A DNA stretch of 64,000 nucleotides from Natronolimnobius sp. AArcel1 (GTDB taxonomy: Archaea > Halobacteriota > Halobacteria > Halobacteriales > Natrialbaceae): positions 310,001 to 374,000 of the forward strand of contig NZ_JAAKXY010000003.1 in NCBI RefSeq assembly GCF_011043775.1, in the 5' to 3' direction. Each line of letters opens with the position of its first letter. Position 1 is the first letter of the stretch. The translations under genes were made by a program, and so were the position numbers. The notes beneath the pieces are model-generated. The model saw only the letters and a list, made by a program, of their open reading frames with translations, was not told where the DNA came from and did no database searches. This document shows positions 44,601-53,277 of the stretch, in pieces.

Positions 44601-46064
44601 ATGAGCAACACGTTCGATGCTGACGGTATCACGCTCGAGCAAGTGCGTGAATTCGTCTGGGAGGTCCAAGAAGAGGGCGACATGCGCGTTCCTGCACGCG
44701 TCCTCGCGAGCGAGGCACTCCTCGAGGAGATTTCGGATGATAAAACGCTCGAGCAGATCACGAACACGACCCATCTGCCCGGCATCACGAACTACGCGAT
44801 CTGTATGCCCGACGGCCATCAGGGCTATGGTTTCCCCGTCGGTGGGGTCGGTGCACTCGATGCCGAAAACGGCTGTATTTCGCCGGGAGCAGTCGGCTAT
44901 GACATCAATTGCGGCGTCCGGATGATGCGGACGAACCTCACCTATGACGACCTGCAGGGCCGCGAGGAGGAACTCGTCGACTCGCTGTTTGCGAACGTTC
45001 CGTCAGGATTGGGCGGCGGCGGCATCGTCGAAGCCGGTGTTGACACTGTCGAAGAAATCTTAGAGCGCGGCGTCGAGTGGGCCGTCGAGAACGGCCACGG
45101 CGTCGAGGGTGACCTGCTGCATTGCGAGGATGAAGGGGTCCGAGCGGAAGCCGACGCCTCGAAAATCAGCCAGAAAGCCAAGGACCGCGGCAAGAACCAG
45201 ATCGGCTCGCTCGGCTCGGGGAATCACTTCCTCGAGGTCCAGCGCGTGACTGACGTCTTCGACGACGAGGTGGGCGAGGCGTTCGGGCTCGAGGAGGACC
45301 AAATCGTCGTCCTCATCCACTGTGGCTCGCGCGGGCTGGGTCATCAGACGTGTAACGACTATCTGCGAAAGATCGAACAGCAACATCAGGGCCTCCTGAA
45401 TCAGTTGCCGGACAAGGAACTCGCGGCTGCGCCTGCCGGCTCACAACTCGCCGAGGACTACTACGCAGCGATGAACGCGGCGATCAACTTCGCGTGGGTC
45501 AACCGCCAGCTCATCATGCACCGCACGCGAGAGGTCTTCGAGCGCGTGTTCGACCGCTCGTGGGAAGCCATGGAGATGGAACTCCTGTACGATGTGGCTC
45601 ACAACATCGCGAAAAAGGAGACGCACACCGTAGAGGGTGAGGAGCGCAAACTGTTCGTCCACCGAAAGGGCGCGACTCGAGCCTTCCCGGCCGGTCACCC
45701 CGAAGTACCGGCCGCGTACCGCGACGTGGGCCAGCCAGTCATCATCCCTGGCAGCATGGGCGCGGGTAGCTACGTCCTCCGTGGCGGCGAGAATTCGATG
45801 GACCTCACGTTCGGCTCGACCGCCCACGGCGCGGGCCGACTGATGAGTCGCACGCAAGCGAAAAACGAGTTCTGGGGTGGCGACGTGCAGGATGAACTCG
45901 AGGAACAGGACCAGATTTACGTCAAGGCCCAGTCGGGCGCGACGGTCGCCGAGGAAGCGCCGGGCGTCTACAAGGACGTTGACGAAGTCGTCCGCGTCTC
46001 GGACGCGCTCGGAATCGGTGATAAGGTCGCACGGACGTTCCCGGTCTGTAACATCAAGGGCTGA
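44601..46064 (+). CDS. rtcB: RNA-splicing ligase RtcB
   Basis: The 487-residue ligase joins 2',3'-cyclic phosphate and 5'-OH tRNA halves using GTP and manganese. Metal ligands are in 'CMPDGHQGYG', 'YDINCGVRM' (Asp101, Cys104) and 'SLGSGNHFLEVQ', with 'IHCGSRGLGHQ' further on. The guanylated histidine sits in 'STAHGAGRLMSR' near residue 410. There is no intein, unlike several archaeal RtcB genes. Length fits the family. Archease is encoded 1.3 kb upstream. Confidence 0.97.
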   Translation: MSNTFDADGITLEQVREFVWEVQEEGDMRVPARVLASEALLEEISDDKTLEQITNTTHLPGITNYAICMPDGHQGYGFPVGGVGALDAENGCISPGAVGYDINCGVRMMRTNLTYDDLQGREEELVDSLFANVPSGLGGGGIVEAGVDTVEEILERGVEWAVENGHGVEGDLLHCEDEGVRAEADASKISQKAKDRGKNQIGSLGSGNHFLEVQRVTDVFDDEVGEAFGLEEDQIVVLIHCGSRGLGHQTCNDYLRKIEQQHQGLLNQLPDKELAAAPAGSQLAEDYYAAMNAAINFAWVNRQLIMHRTREVFERVFDRSWEAMEMELLYDVAHNIAKKETHTVEGEERKLFVHRKGATRAFPAGHPEVPAAYRDVGQPVIIPGSMGAGSYVLRGGENSMDLTFGSTAHGAGRLMSRTQAKNEFWGGDVQDELEEQDQIYVKAQSGATVAEEAPGVYKDVDEVVRVSDALGIGDKVARTFPVCNIKG

Positions 46065-46246
46065 CGTGCGTCGTCGCCGAACGTGAGCAGACTCGAGCGA
46101 TTCGGATAAGTCATCAGTGATTGCGAGAGTCTGTCTCACCGGTCTACTAGCTGTTCCTGTGAAATGTTTATCACCATCGGTGAGGTGTGAGTGGTGATGC
46201 GCGAACAACGCAGCCACACGCACACACTCGAGGAGGGTCCGGACTG

Positions 46247-47242
46247 ATGTGTACGCGTCTTACCTATCTCGGGCCTGACGGGCGCGTCCTCACCGCTCGG
46301 TCGATGGACTGGAAAGAAGATATCGGGACCAACATCTGGGCGCTTCCGCGCGGCCTCGAGCGCGAGGGCAACGTCGGGCCAGCGTCGCTGACCTGGACGG
46401 CCGACTACGGCAGCGTGGTCGCGACGGCGTACGACATCGCGACGACGGACGGGATGAACGACGCTGGACTGGTTGCCAATCTGCTGTGGCTCCCCGAATC
46501 GGAATATCCGGATTGGGACGGTGAGACGCCAGCCATTTCGATTTCGCTGTGGGCGCAGTACATGCTCGATAACTTCGCGACCGTCGCGGAGGCGGTCGAC
46601 CACGTCGAGAGCGAGGAATTTGCTGTCGTCACCGAGCAGGTGCCGGGCGAAGACCGACTGGCTGCGCTGCATCTCTCGCTGTCGGATGCGACCGGCGACA
46701 GCGCGATTATGGAGTATGTTGACGGCGAACTGGTGATCCACCACAGCCGCGAGTATCAGGTGATGACCAACTCACCAACGTTCGACAAACAACGCGCGCT
46801 TGTCGAATACTGGGACGACATCGGCGGCACAGTCATGCTTCCAGGGACGAACCGCCCAGCTGACCGCTTCGCTCGAGCGCGGTTCTACGTCGATTCGATT
46901 CCACAGACCGATGACCGTCGCGCTGCGACCGCGAGCGTGTTGAGCGTGATTCGAAACGTCTCGGTCCCCTACGGCATCAGTACGCCTGACGAGCCACACA
47001 TCTCCTCGACGCGCTGGCGAACCGTCGCGGATCACACCGACGAGATTTACTATTTCGAATCGGCGCTCATGCCCAACGCGTTCTGGGTCTCACTCGAGGA
47101 ACTCGATCTCGAGGCGGGTGCTGACGCTCGCGTGCTTCGATTAGGGCCCGATCAGTCGACCGTATTCGCGGGCGATGTGTCCGACCAACTGGAAGCGAGC
47201 GATCCGTTCCAGTTTCTCGGCGCGGCGACGCCCTCACAGTGA
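46247..47242 (+). CDS. Choloylglycine-hydrolase/penicillin-acylase-type Ntn amidase
   Basis: The 331-residue protein begins 'MCTRLTYLG', so removal of Met exposes Cys2 as the N-terminal nucleophile of the choloylglycine hydrolase family. 'ARSMDWKEDIG' (Arg/Asp active-site segment, about residues 18-28), 'NDAGLVANLLWL' and 'MTNSPTFDKQ' (Asn of the oxyanion region) complete the family pattern. The enzyme cleaves a linear amide; bile salts are not likely in this habitat, so the substrate may be an N-acyl homoserine lactone or other acyl amide (inference). GGAGG 10 bp before the ATG at 46247 supports that start over upstream in-frame codons. Confidence 0.88.
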   Translation: MCTRLTYLGPDGRVLTARSMDWKEDIGTNIWALPRGLEREGNVGPASLTWTADYGSVVATAYDIATTDGMNDAGLVANLLWLPESEYPDWDGETPAISISLWAQYMLDNFATVAEAVDHVESEEFAVVTEQVPGEDRLAALHLSLSDATGDSAIMEYVDGELVIHHSREYQVMTNSPTFDKQRALVEYWDDIGGTVMLPGTNRPADRFARARFYVDSIPQTDDRRAATASVLSVIRNVSVPYGISTPDEPHISSTRWRTVADHTDEIYYFESALMPNAFWVSLEELDLEAGADARVLRLGPDQSTVFAGDVSDQLEASDPFQFLGAATPSQ

Positions 47243-47248
47243 CAGTAC

Positions 47249-47479
47249 TCACTTCAGTCGGAACGGATTCCCGTCGTCTTCGTCCTCGTCGCCGTCCGCT
47301 GATTCGTTCCCGTCGCCCTCGTAGGGTTTTCGCGCCGTGATCGTGATCGTCGCTTCGGGGTCGTCTTCGTCGGACCACGGACTGTCATAGGCCGAAATCT
47401 CGAGGTCGGTAACGTCCCAGCCCTCGTCCTCGATGAGGTCGACGAGTCGGCGCTGATCCGCGAGCATGTCCTCGTCCAT
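47249..47479 (-). CDS. Small acidic protein of unknown function
   Basis: The 76-residue protein has a short alpha-beta body ('DQRRLVDLIEDEGWDVTDLEISAYD', residues 8-32 and 'ATITITARKPY') and a 20-residue acidic tail ending 'GNPFRLK'. No known family is recognised. It is convergent with the Ntn amidase gene (6 bp between stops) and divergent from moaA. The clear body-plus-tail pattern and fit between the neighbours suggest a real gene. Confidence 0.65.
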   Translation of the reverse strand: MDEDMLADQRRLVDLIEDEGWDVTDLEISAYDSPWSDEDDPEATITITARKPYEGDGNESADGDEDEDDGNPFRLK

Positions 47480-47600
47480 ACACGGGCGTTCGATCGTAAC
47501 GGGCGTAGGTCTTGTGCCGGACTCGAGGTGGTCTCGAGCCCTCTTGAGCGCCCCAGTTCGAAACCAAAATCGGTTACGGAGGGGTGGAAATACCCGGCGA

Positions 47601-47607
47601 GTTTAAG
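47601..47607 (+). promoter_or_regulatory. TATA-like box of moaA
   Basis: GTTTAAG is centred 28 nt upstream of the ATG at 47632 and favours that start over an in-frame one at 47584, which lies upstream of the box. Confidence 0.5.
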
Positions 47608-47631
47608 CGGATCCGCCTGCAACTGCGTGAC

Positions 47632-48621
47632 ATGCTCACCGACGAGTTCGGACGCGAGGTCACCGGCGTCCGCGTTTCGCTTACCGATCGGTGTAATTTT
47701 GACTGTGTCTACTGTCACAACGAGGGATTGGGTGATACCCGCGGGCCGATGGACCCACAGGACGACGAGATGTCCACTGACGACGTCGTCACGTTTCTCG
47801 AGGTCGCCGCCGAGTTCGGCGTGGATTCGGTCAAGTTCACCGGTGGCGAGCCAATGCTGCGCCAGGATCTCGAAGAGATTATCCAGCGCACGCCCGAGCA
47901 AATGGAGGTCTCACTGACGACTAACGGCACCTTCCTGCCCGGTCGCGCTGAGGATCTCGTCGACGCCGGTCTCGAGCGGGTCAACGTCTCGCAGGACGCC
48001 CTCGATCCCGAGGATTTCGCTGCGGTCACGAAAAGCGGTGCCTATGACAAAGTTCTCGAGGGTGTCGACGCAGCCCTGAACGCAGGGCTGGACCCCGTCA
48101 AACTCAACATGGTCGTCTTCGAGCACACAGCGGGCTACGTCCCAGAAATGGTCAACCACGTCGCTGAAAACGAGGGACTCCAACTCCAGCTCATCGAGTA
48201 CATGCCGGAACTCACCGGCAAGCCGGAGTGGAATATCGACATCGAGCGTGTTCACGGCTGGCTTGCTAAACAGGCCACAGAGATCGAGTACCGCGAGATG
48301 CACAACCGAAAACGCTACTGGATCGAACACGACGACGGTGAGGGCCGCGGCATGGTCGAAATCGTCGACCCCGTCGAGAATCCAACCTTCTGTGCGAACT
48401 GCCATCGCGTGCGCGTGACGCACAAAGGGTACTTGAAGGGCTGTCTGAATCGCAACGACGACCTCAAACCGATGGGCGAGATGACGAAACCCGAGATTCG
48501 CGAGGCCTTTCGTGCAGTTGTCTCGAGTCGGGTCCCCTACTACGGCGAGTACATGGTCAAAAACGACGCTGGAGAGTGGGAGGTCAACGACAAGTATATC
48601 GAAGAGTTTGCGGGCGCATGA
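47632..48621 (+). CDS. moaA: GTP 3',8-cyclase (molybdopterin biosynthesis MoaA)
   Basis: The 329-residue radical SAM enzyme starts molybdopterin synthesis from GTP. The SAM cluster is Cys21, Cys25 and Cys28 ('CNFDCVYC') and the second cluster uses the C-terminal '[19 protein letters not shown]' (about residues 247-265). '[13 protein letters not shown]' binds SAM. It lacks the usual C-terminal GG tail: it ends 'EEFAGA', which may be a divergent version (the GG dipeptide is used in GTP binding in bacteria). The gene is alone on the plus strand between two opposite genes. Confidence 0.93.
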   Translation: MLTDEFGREVTGVRVSLTDRCNFDCVYCHNEGLGDTRGPMDPQDDEMSTDDVVTFLEVAAEFGVDSVKFTGGEPMLRQDLEEIIQRTPEQMEVSLTTNGTFLPGRAEDLVDAGLERVNVSQDALDPEDFAAVTKSGAYDKVLEGVDAALNAGLDPVKLNMVVFEHTAGYVPEMVNHVAENEGLQLQLIEYMPELTGKPEWNIDIERVHGWLAKQATEIEYREMHNRKRYWIEHDDGEGRGMVEIVDPVENPTFCANCHRVRVTHKGYLKGCLNRNDDLKPMGEMTKPEIREAFRAVVSSRVPYYGEYMVKNDAGEWEVNDKYIEEFAGA

Positions 48622-48648
48622 TCTCGGTGTGAATCCCGCGTCCGTCTG

Positions 48649-49338
48649 TTAGTACCGCCGTGATCGCTCCGTATGTCGGGAGTGACCCGAGCCCGAACCC
48701 GAGCGCCGCTTCCCAAGTCCAATCGTGATTAGTGCGGCCGCCAGCAACAACAGCACGACCATCGCAACCGGCTGGCCGCCAGCACCGGCGATAAACACGG
48801 CATAGCCGAGCGTGCCCGCGAACAATCCGACCAGCATACTCGAGACAATAGCCACCGCCTCGAGCCGGCGGGTTGGCGTCTCACGGCCCAGTTGCTCGCC
48901 GATATCGATCGCTGCGTGTGCGAGGTCCCAGGCGAGGACAACCGCAATCGTCCCGAGGACTGTCGGCGTGACGACCACTGCCTCGAGGCCGGCTGCGACG
49001 ACGCCGAAGAAGATGGCAACTGCGCCGGCGTCGACAGCGGTTCGGTTGCCGAGAGCGAGACCGATACCGAGAGCGAGTGCCCCCACTGCAGCGAATGCGA
49101 GCCCTGTCATTGAGCCAAGCCCGGCTGCGACGGTCGCGACGAGGGCGGCGACAATGGAGACACCACTCGAGAGCAGCGCCGGTTTGTGCGTCAGCGTGAT
49201 GCGTCCGTCTGTCGCCGTCTCGTCGGTATCGGTCGCCGACGCAGTGGATGTCTCAGTTTCGGGCATGCCGGTATCGGAGGGTTCGGTCGTCTCAGGTGAG
49301 GTCTGTTCTGACGTGCTAACCGCCTGTGCGTCGCTCAT
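48649..49338 (-). CDS. Multispanning membrane protein in the DUF58 operon
   Basis: The 229-residue protein has a Ser/Thr/Glu-rich N-terminus of about 45 residues and then five to six spans (from about residue 55 to 210) with a short polar loop 'GEQLGRETPTRRLEA'. The end is Ser/Gly/Arg-rich. I do not recognise a defined family; it overlaps the DUF58 gene by 4 bp and is the last gene of the operon, a common arrangement for the haloarchaeal MoxR-type cluster. Confidence 0.7.
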   Translation of the reverse strand: MSDAQAVSTSEQTSPETTEPSDTGMPETETSTASATDTDETATDGRITLTHKPALLSSGVSIVAALVATVAAGLGSMTGLAFAAVGALALGIGLALGNRTAVDAGAVAIFFGVVAAGLEAVVVTPTVLGTIAVVLAWDLAHAAIDIGEQLGRETPTRRLEAVAIVSSMLVGLFAGTLGYAVFIAGAGGQPVAMVVLLLLAAALITIGLGKRRSGSGSGHSRHTERSRRY

Positions 49339-51323
49339 CGACGACCACCTGCATGTCGTGCAAAGACTTCATCAATTGACTCGTCGTCGGGCCAGTCGAT
49401 GACTGGAATGCCGATTCGCTGCAGGTCGAATCGTCGGACACGCCGAGCAACCGCAGCGAGTTGCTGACTCGCTGTCTCCTCGGTTGTTGGATCCGGACTA
49501 ACGACGGTGACAGGATGACCCCGCGACTCGAGTTGGCGGGCAATGGTAACCGAGCCGGTGTCACACAGCGGCGAGAGGAAGATAATCTGCGTTTCCGCCG
49601 AGAGGCGTCGACGCAGGGTCCGGAGCTGTGGGAGCCAGCGACTCTCCGATTCGGGCCGGGTAGCGTCGAACTGCGGATGCGTCGCGAGCAAGTCCTGTAA
49701 GCGGACCTCGTGGTCGCGCCCCGACGCCGGAGCGAGCCAGCAGGGATCTGCGTCAGCGTCACGGTCGCCAGTTCGGCTCACAGGGCCGAGTGCGGCGAGG
49801 CCGACAGTATCGCCTTCTGCAAGCAGCGACGCGGCGATTCGGCTAGCCGCTCCGACGGAGCGATCAACGGCGTGGGTCGCGTCGGGATCAGGCGCGAGGA
49901 ACGAGGTTTTCCGTGCATCGACGAGCACCACAACGCGGGCCGCGCGTTCCTCGTGGAACTCGAGCGTGGCGAGTTCGCCCGTCTTTGCGTGGCGATTCCA
50001 GTCGATTCTCGAGAGCGGGTCGTTCGGCCGGTACTCACGAACCGAGTGGAACGTCGTCCCGGAGCCGCCGTCGCTGGTCATGAGCCGCCCCGAAAACGAG
50101 GCGGCAGTCGAGCGCAGCGGGACCGAGGTCCCAACCGGACGCAACACTGGCTCACAGACGATTGCTGTCTCGCTTTCAACGAGGTACTCGCGCTCGCGCG
50201 AGCGCGAGAGGTCGCGAACGATCGCCAGCGCCGGATCGAACGTGTGCGTTCCACGCTGGACGAGGACCGTATACTCGAGCGTCACGGATTCCTGTGGGCG
50301 AAGTGCTGTTCCAAGCCGACTCGAGCCCTGTGTGACGGCAAGTCCGGGTGGGACACCGTCGATAAATCGCAGGTCAGGGATGAACCGACCGCTCTCATTG
50401 GTGAGCGTGACAGTGATGTCGACTTCCTCGCCGGGTTCGGGATCGGTGACGCTCAGCGCTCGCTCGATGTCTATCTCCAGTTCGGGTGGTTCGAACGCGT
50501 GTGCGAAGCCGGCGTAGCCAACGCCGATGACGCCAGCGAGTGCAACGGCGGGCGCTTCGGCGACAGCACCGATTCCGACGGCAAACAGGGCCACAACGCC
50601 AATGCCGGTCCAATACTCCGTCGAGCGCTGCTCGCGGAGTTCGACCCCATCAATAGTGGCTGTCGACGTTCTCGAGGCTGTCTGCGTGTCGATTCGTCGG
50701 CCACGGTAGATCGGAAGCGAGTCTGGCGACGCATCGTCGTTACTCCCGTCGCCGTCTCCCTCGAGTGGCTCGCTGTTGTAGCCGACGTTTGCAATCGCTG
50801 CGGAGGTGTGACGAACGGCGGACTGAAACGACGACTCCTGTCGGCGCAGTCGCTTCGGCAGCCAGTCTCGAAGCGACCGGTCGTGATGGCGTTCGGGGGC
50901 GAGGAACTGGCCGGCTGCTGCATCGTCCGTCCACGTCCCATCGTCGAGTTTGGCCTCGGCGGCTTCTCGAGAGTGGCCTTCAAAGCGGGTAAGGACTCCT
51001 GTGGCGGCGATACGAAGCCCACTGGCGATTCGCCGGCTCCCGACGCTGTACTCCGAGGTCATCGAGCGAAATTCACCGATCGCATCCGAGATGGTCTCAC
51101 CAGGTGCGGGGACGCCAGCCCGTCGCTCCGGTTCTGGTGGGGTAGTGCTCACTCGAGCGCCACGCCGTCCCAGGAGCGATTTGAGACCAACGGCGAGTGC
51201 GACCAGCCCGACGAGGATGATGAGCCCGTCGTGGAGCGATAGCGTGATCGCCCCAACGGCAACGCCGATTGCACCGGCCAGCAAAAGAAGGCCACCAAGA
51301 AGCGCAAGCTGTCGATAGTTCAT
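49335..51323 (-). CDS. DUF58 domain protein (membrane, von Willebrand A-like)
   Basis: The 662-residue protein has two N-terminal spans (about residues 5-50) and a further pair near 235-275. The DUF58 core follows, with the diagnostic 'FHSVREYRPNDPLSRIDWNRHAKTGEL' segment (about residues 415-441) and a VWA-like 'VVVLVDARKTSF' strand. DUF58 proteins usually work with a MoxR AAA+ ATPase as a chaperone/metal-insertion or cell-surface system. In this window no moxR is adjacent. It overlaps the flanking genes by 4 bp each, so the three form a translationally coupled operon. Confidence 0.9.
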   Translation of the reverse strand: MNYRQLALLGGLLLLAGAIGVAVGAITLSLHDGLIILVGLVALAVGLKSLLGRRGARVSTTPPEPERRAGVPAPGETISDAIGEFRSMTSEYSVGSRRIASGLRIAATGVLTRFEGHSREAAEAKLDDGTWTDDAAAGQFLAPERHHDRSLRDWLPKRLRRQESSFQSAVRHTSAAIANVGYNSEPLEGDGDGSNDDASPDSLPIYRGRRIDTQTASRTSTATIDGVELREQRSTEYWTGIGVVALFAVGIGAVAEAPAVALAGVIGVGYAGFAHAFEPPELEIDIERALSVTDPEPGEEVDITVTLTNESGRFIPDLRFIDGVPPGLAVTQGSSRLGTALRPQESVTLEYTVLVQRGTHTFDPALAIVRDLSRSREREYLVESETAIVCEPVLRPVGTSVPLRSTAASFSGRLMTSDGGSGTTFHSVREYRPNDPLSRIDWNRHAKTGELATLEFHEERAARVVVLVDARKTSFLAPDPDATHAVDRSVGAASRIAASLLAEGDTVGLAALGPVSRTGDRDADADPCWLAPASGRDHEVRLQDLLATHPQFDATRPESESRWLPQLRTLRRRLSAETQIIFLSPLCDTGSVTIARQLESRGHPVTVVSPDPTTEETASQQLAAVARRVRRFDLQRIGIPVIDWPDDESIDEVFARHAGGRR

Positions 51324-52261
51324 GGCTGGTCACCCCCGGACGCCGCGGTTTCGTCGGCGGCGTCTTCGGCGTACGTCTCTTCGATGTGTCGAAGCACTTC
51401 GAGGGCGCGTTCTTCCATCGCGGGTGTCGTCTCGGCGTCGCCGTAACGGACATCTTCGAACAGGCGCGTGAGTTCATCGACGTGTTCGCGCTCGAGACCG
51501 GCATCGATTGCAGCGCGTGCGAACTCTCGCGGTGTGCTCGATTCGGGGCGACTGACCTCGAGTGACTCGGTCATCTCCTGCCAAGCGCGATAGATTTCGT
51601 TGTCGACGTCGTCGCCATCGGCGGTGTCGATCCGGTCTGCAGCACGGCCAGCCGCGCTTGCGACCGCCGCGGCGTCGGTGTGTCCGGCTGGTTCCGGTTC
51701 TGCCTGGGCCGGTTCGACTTCGTCGGTGTCATCCGTTCCTCGAGTAGCGAACAGGCCACCGACGAAGATTGCGGTAATGATACCGAGGACGAATAGTAAC
51801 GGCCCCATAGAGAACGAACTGCCGTCTCCGTCGCCGCTACCACCATCACCGCCGCCACCGGTTTCGTTTGGCTGCTCGGGTGGGGCTGGCGGCTCAACAT
51901 CCATTCCACCGCCTTGTGTGAACACGTAGACGAGTCCAAATATGACGAGACAGAGAGCTAATGCGGCAGCAATCAATCGGACTGCATCGCGACGGTGGGC
52001 AAGCAAATACCAGACGAACGCGAGTGCAAGGACGATTGCAAGCGCGTACAGTAGATACTCGAGGACGACCGGAATATCGGTAACGCCCGGATCAGACTGG
52101 TCCATCGGCTCTGGCTCGATTGGTGCACCACCGTCACCGTCACCAATACCACCGTTTCCGCCACTTTCGATCGGGGACTCAAGGGTCGCGGCAGCCAGCG
52201 CAATTGCGGTGATTGCACCGACCGCAGCGAGCAATCGAAGGAGGAGCGTGTTTCGTGACAC
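51320..52261 (-). CDS. DUF4129 domain membrane protein
   Basis: The 313-residue protein starts at a GTG, with a signal-like first span (residues 5-25), three more spans (about 65-85, 92-112 and 150-170) and Gly/Asp-rich spacers. The C-terminal cytoplasmic DUF4129 segment follows (about residues 220-295, 'IYRAWQEMTESLEV', 'ARAAIDAGLEREHVDELTRLFEDVRYG'). It is the first gene of the operon with DUF58. Such trios with MoxR and transglutaminase domains are seen in many archaea; the function here is unknown. An inverted repeat overlaps its TATA region. Confidence 0.85.
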   Translation of the reverse strand: MSRNTLLLRLLAAVGAITAIALAAATLESPIESGGNGGIGDGDGGAPIEPEPMDQSDPGVTDIPVVLEYLLYALAIVLALAFVWYLLAHRRDAVRLIAAALALCLVIFGLVYVFTQGGGMDVEPPAPPEQPNETGGGGDGGSGDGDGSSFSMGPLLFVLGIITAIFVGGLFATRGTDDTDEVEPAQAEPEPAGHTDAAAVASAAGRAADRIDTADGDDVDNEIYRAWQEMTESLEVSRPESSTPREFARAAIDAGLEREHVDELTRLFEDVRYGDAETTPAMEERALEVLRHIEETYAEDAADETAASGGDQP

Positions 52262-52283
52262 TAGTTACCACCACTTGTAGGTC

Positions 52284-52303
52284 AGTAGTAATAAGTTACT
52301 ACT
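52284..52303. promoter_or_regulatory. Inverted repeat over the DUF4129 operon promoter
   Basis: AGTAGTAA and TTACTACT are perfect 8-bp complements separated by TAAG. The element covers a TATA-like CTTATTA (minus strand) about 30 nt upstream of the GTG at 52261. Overlap of a symmetric site with the TATA box is what a repressor operator would look like. Confidence 0.5.
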
Positions 52304-52449
52304 TCGAGGAATTTGTTCAGGTAATCGCTAGCCGTGACGGCCGTCGAACAGCTGCTGAGTCGATATTTTACTCGAGGTGAAGTAAACGAGAGAAGTGTGC
52401 CTCTTGACCACATGGTTCGCATCATCGGTGTCGGGACCTTTCGTTGCGC

Positions 52450-52459
52450 TTAAGTACCC
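52450..52459 (+). promoter_or_regulatory. Possible promoter of tRNA-Ser
   Basis: CTTAAGTACC lies about 85 nt upstream of the mature tRNA-Ser 5' end and resembles TATA elements seen before haloarchaeal stable RNA genes. It implies a leader of about 55-60 nt. The positive strand context is free of genes. Confidence 0.35.
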
Positions 52460-52537
52460 GTCGGCGGTAGATTTGGGTGCGATACGTGTAGAGGAGTGAT
52501 CCTCGAGTCCGAGAGGGCGATGATACAAGCACACGGT

Positions 52538-52620
52538 GTCGTGGTAGCCAAGCGGCCCAAGGCGCATGGTTGCTAACCATGTGGCGTCAAGCCTCCGGGG
52601 TTCGAATCCCCGCCACGACG
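52538..52620 (+). tRNA. tRNA-Ser (anticodon GCU)
   Basis: The 83-nt gene folds into a type II tRNA: acceptor GTCGTGG/CCACGAC with a G discriminator, D arm 'AGCCAAGCGG', anticodon loop TTGCTAA with anticodon GCU, a long variable arm (about 52583-52595) and T arm with 'GGTTCGAATCC'. CCA is not encoded. The gene reads serine codons AGC/AGU. It is followed by two hairpins and then rps13 on the same strand, so it may be cotranscribed with the ribosomal operon. Confidence 0.96.
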
Positions 52621-52652
52621 TCGGATACACTACTGACAAACGATCCACCACA

Positions 52653-52670
52653 CTACTCACCGATGAGTAG
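52653..52670. repeat. Hairpin between tRNA-Ser and rps13
   Basis: CTACTCA and TGAGTAG pair perfectly around a 4-nt CCGA loop, 33 bp after the tRNA. It may be a tRNA transcript terminator or part of the leader of the ribosomal operon. Confidence 0.35.
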
Positions 52671-52687
52671 GTGTTCGATGGGTGTTC

Positions 52688-52715
52688 GTCAGTTGGACTG
52701 ACGCTTTCCGTCAGT
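52688..52715. repeat. GTCAGT repeats in the rps13 leader
   Basis: GTCAGT (52688-52693) pairs with ACTGAC (52697-52702) across 3 nt, and a second GTCAGT copy (52710-52715) could compete for the same partner. This gives alternative hairpins about 40-65 bp before the rps13 start, as might be used in a ribosomal-protein leader (inference). Confidence 0.3.
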
Positions 52716-52755
52716 CGTTTGCAACGCACGCAGACCAGACACACATACCCAACAT

Positions 52756-53277
52756 ATGAGCGCGGAAGAACCTCAAGAGCAAGAAGACGACGAAGACCTT
52801 CAGTACTTCGTCCGTATCGGTCAAACCGACCTCGACGGGACGAAGTCGGTCGAGCGCTCGCTTTCGGAGATGAACGGCATCGGTCACCGGACCGCCCGAC
52901 TCATCGCACAGGAAGCGGGTGTTGATCGAACGGCAACGTTCGGTCGACTCGACGACGACGTCATTGATGAGGTCGTGACCCTGGTAGAGAACTACGCCGA
53001 CGAAGTTCCGAACTGGCTCAACAACCGCCAGAACGACTTCTACACCGGCGAAACAACCCACGAGATCGGGAACGATCTGCAGCTGACTCGTCAGCACGAC
53101 ATCAACCGGATGAAGATGATCGACTCCTACCGAGGCGTTCGCCACAAGCGCGGCCAGAAGGTCCGTGGCCAGCGAACCAAGTCCACCGGTCGTACGGAGG
53201 GCACCATCGGAGTCAACGTCGAAGAGATCCGTGAAGAGCAGGCAGAAGAAGCTGCCGGCGACGAGGGTGACGAATAA
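52756..53277 (+). CDS. rps13: 30S ribosomal protein S13
   Basis: The 173-residue protein is the archaeal form of S13 at the head of the small subunit. After an acidic N-terminus (about 15 residues) it has '[40 protein letters not shown]' region (positions 17-56) and the C-terminal '[26 protein letters not shown]' tail that binds tRNA and rRNA. An acidic extension follows. It starts the S13-S4-S11-Rpo3 cluster; its stop overlaps the rps4 start by one base. Confidence 0.97.
   Translation: MSAEEPQEQEDDEDLQYFVRIGQTDLDGTKSVERSLSEMNGIGHRTARLIAQEAGVDRTATFGRLDDDVIDEVVTLVENYADEVPNWLNNRQNDFYTGETTHEIGNDLQLTRQHDINRMKMIDSYRGVRHKRGQKVRGQRTKSTGRTEGTIGVNVEEIREEQAEEAAGDEGDE

Noticed and set aside
44601..46064. 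Intein in rtcB
   Set aside because: The 487-residue length is normal and the ligase motifs are uninterrupted.
49710..51242. 510-codon frame opposite the DUF58 gene
   Set aside because: Shadow frame; the DUF58 signature is on the minus strand.
52328..52744. Minus-strand frame across tRNA-Ser
   Set aside because: It overlaps a confident tRNA gene and has no domain.
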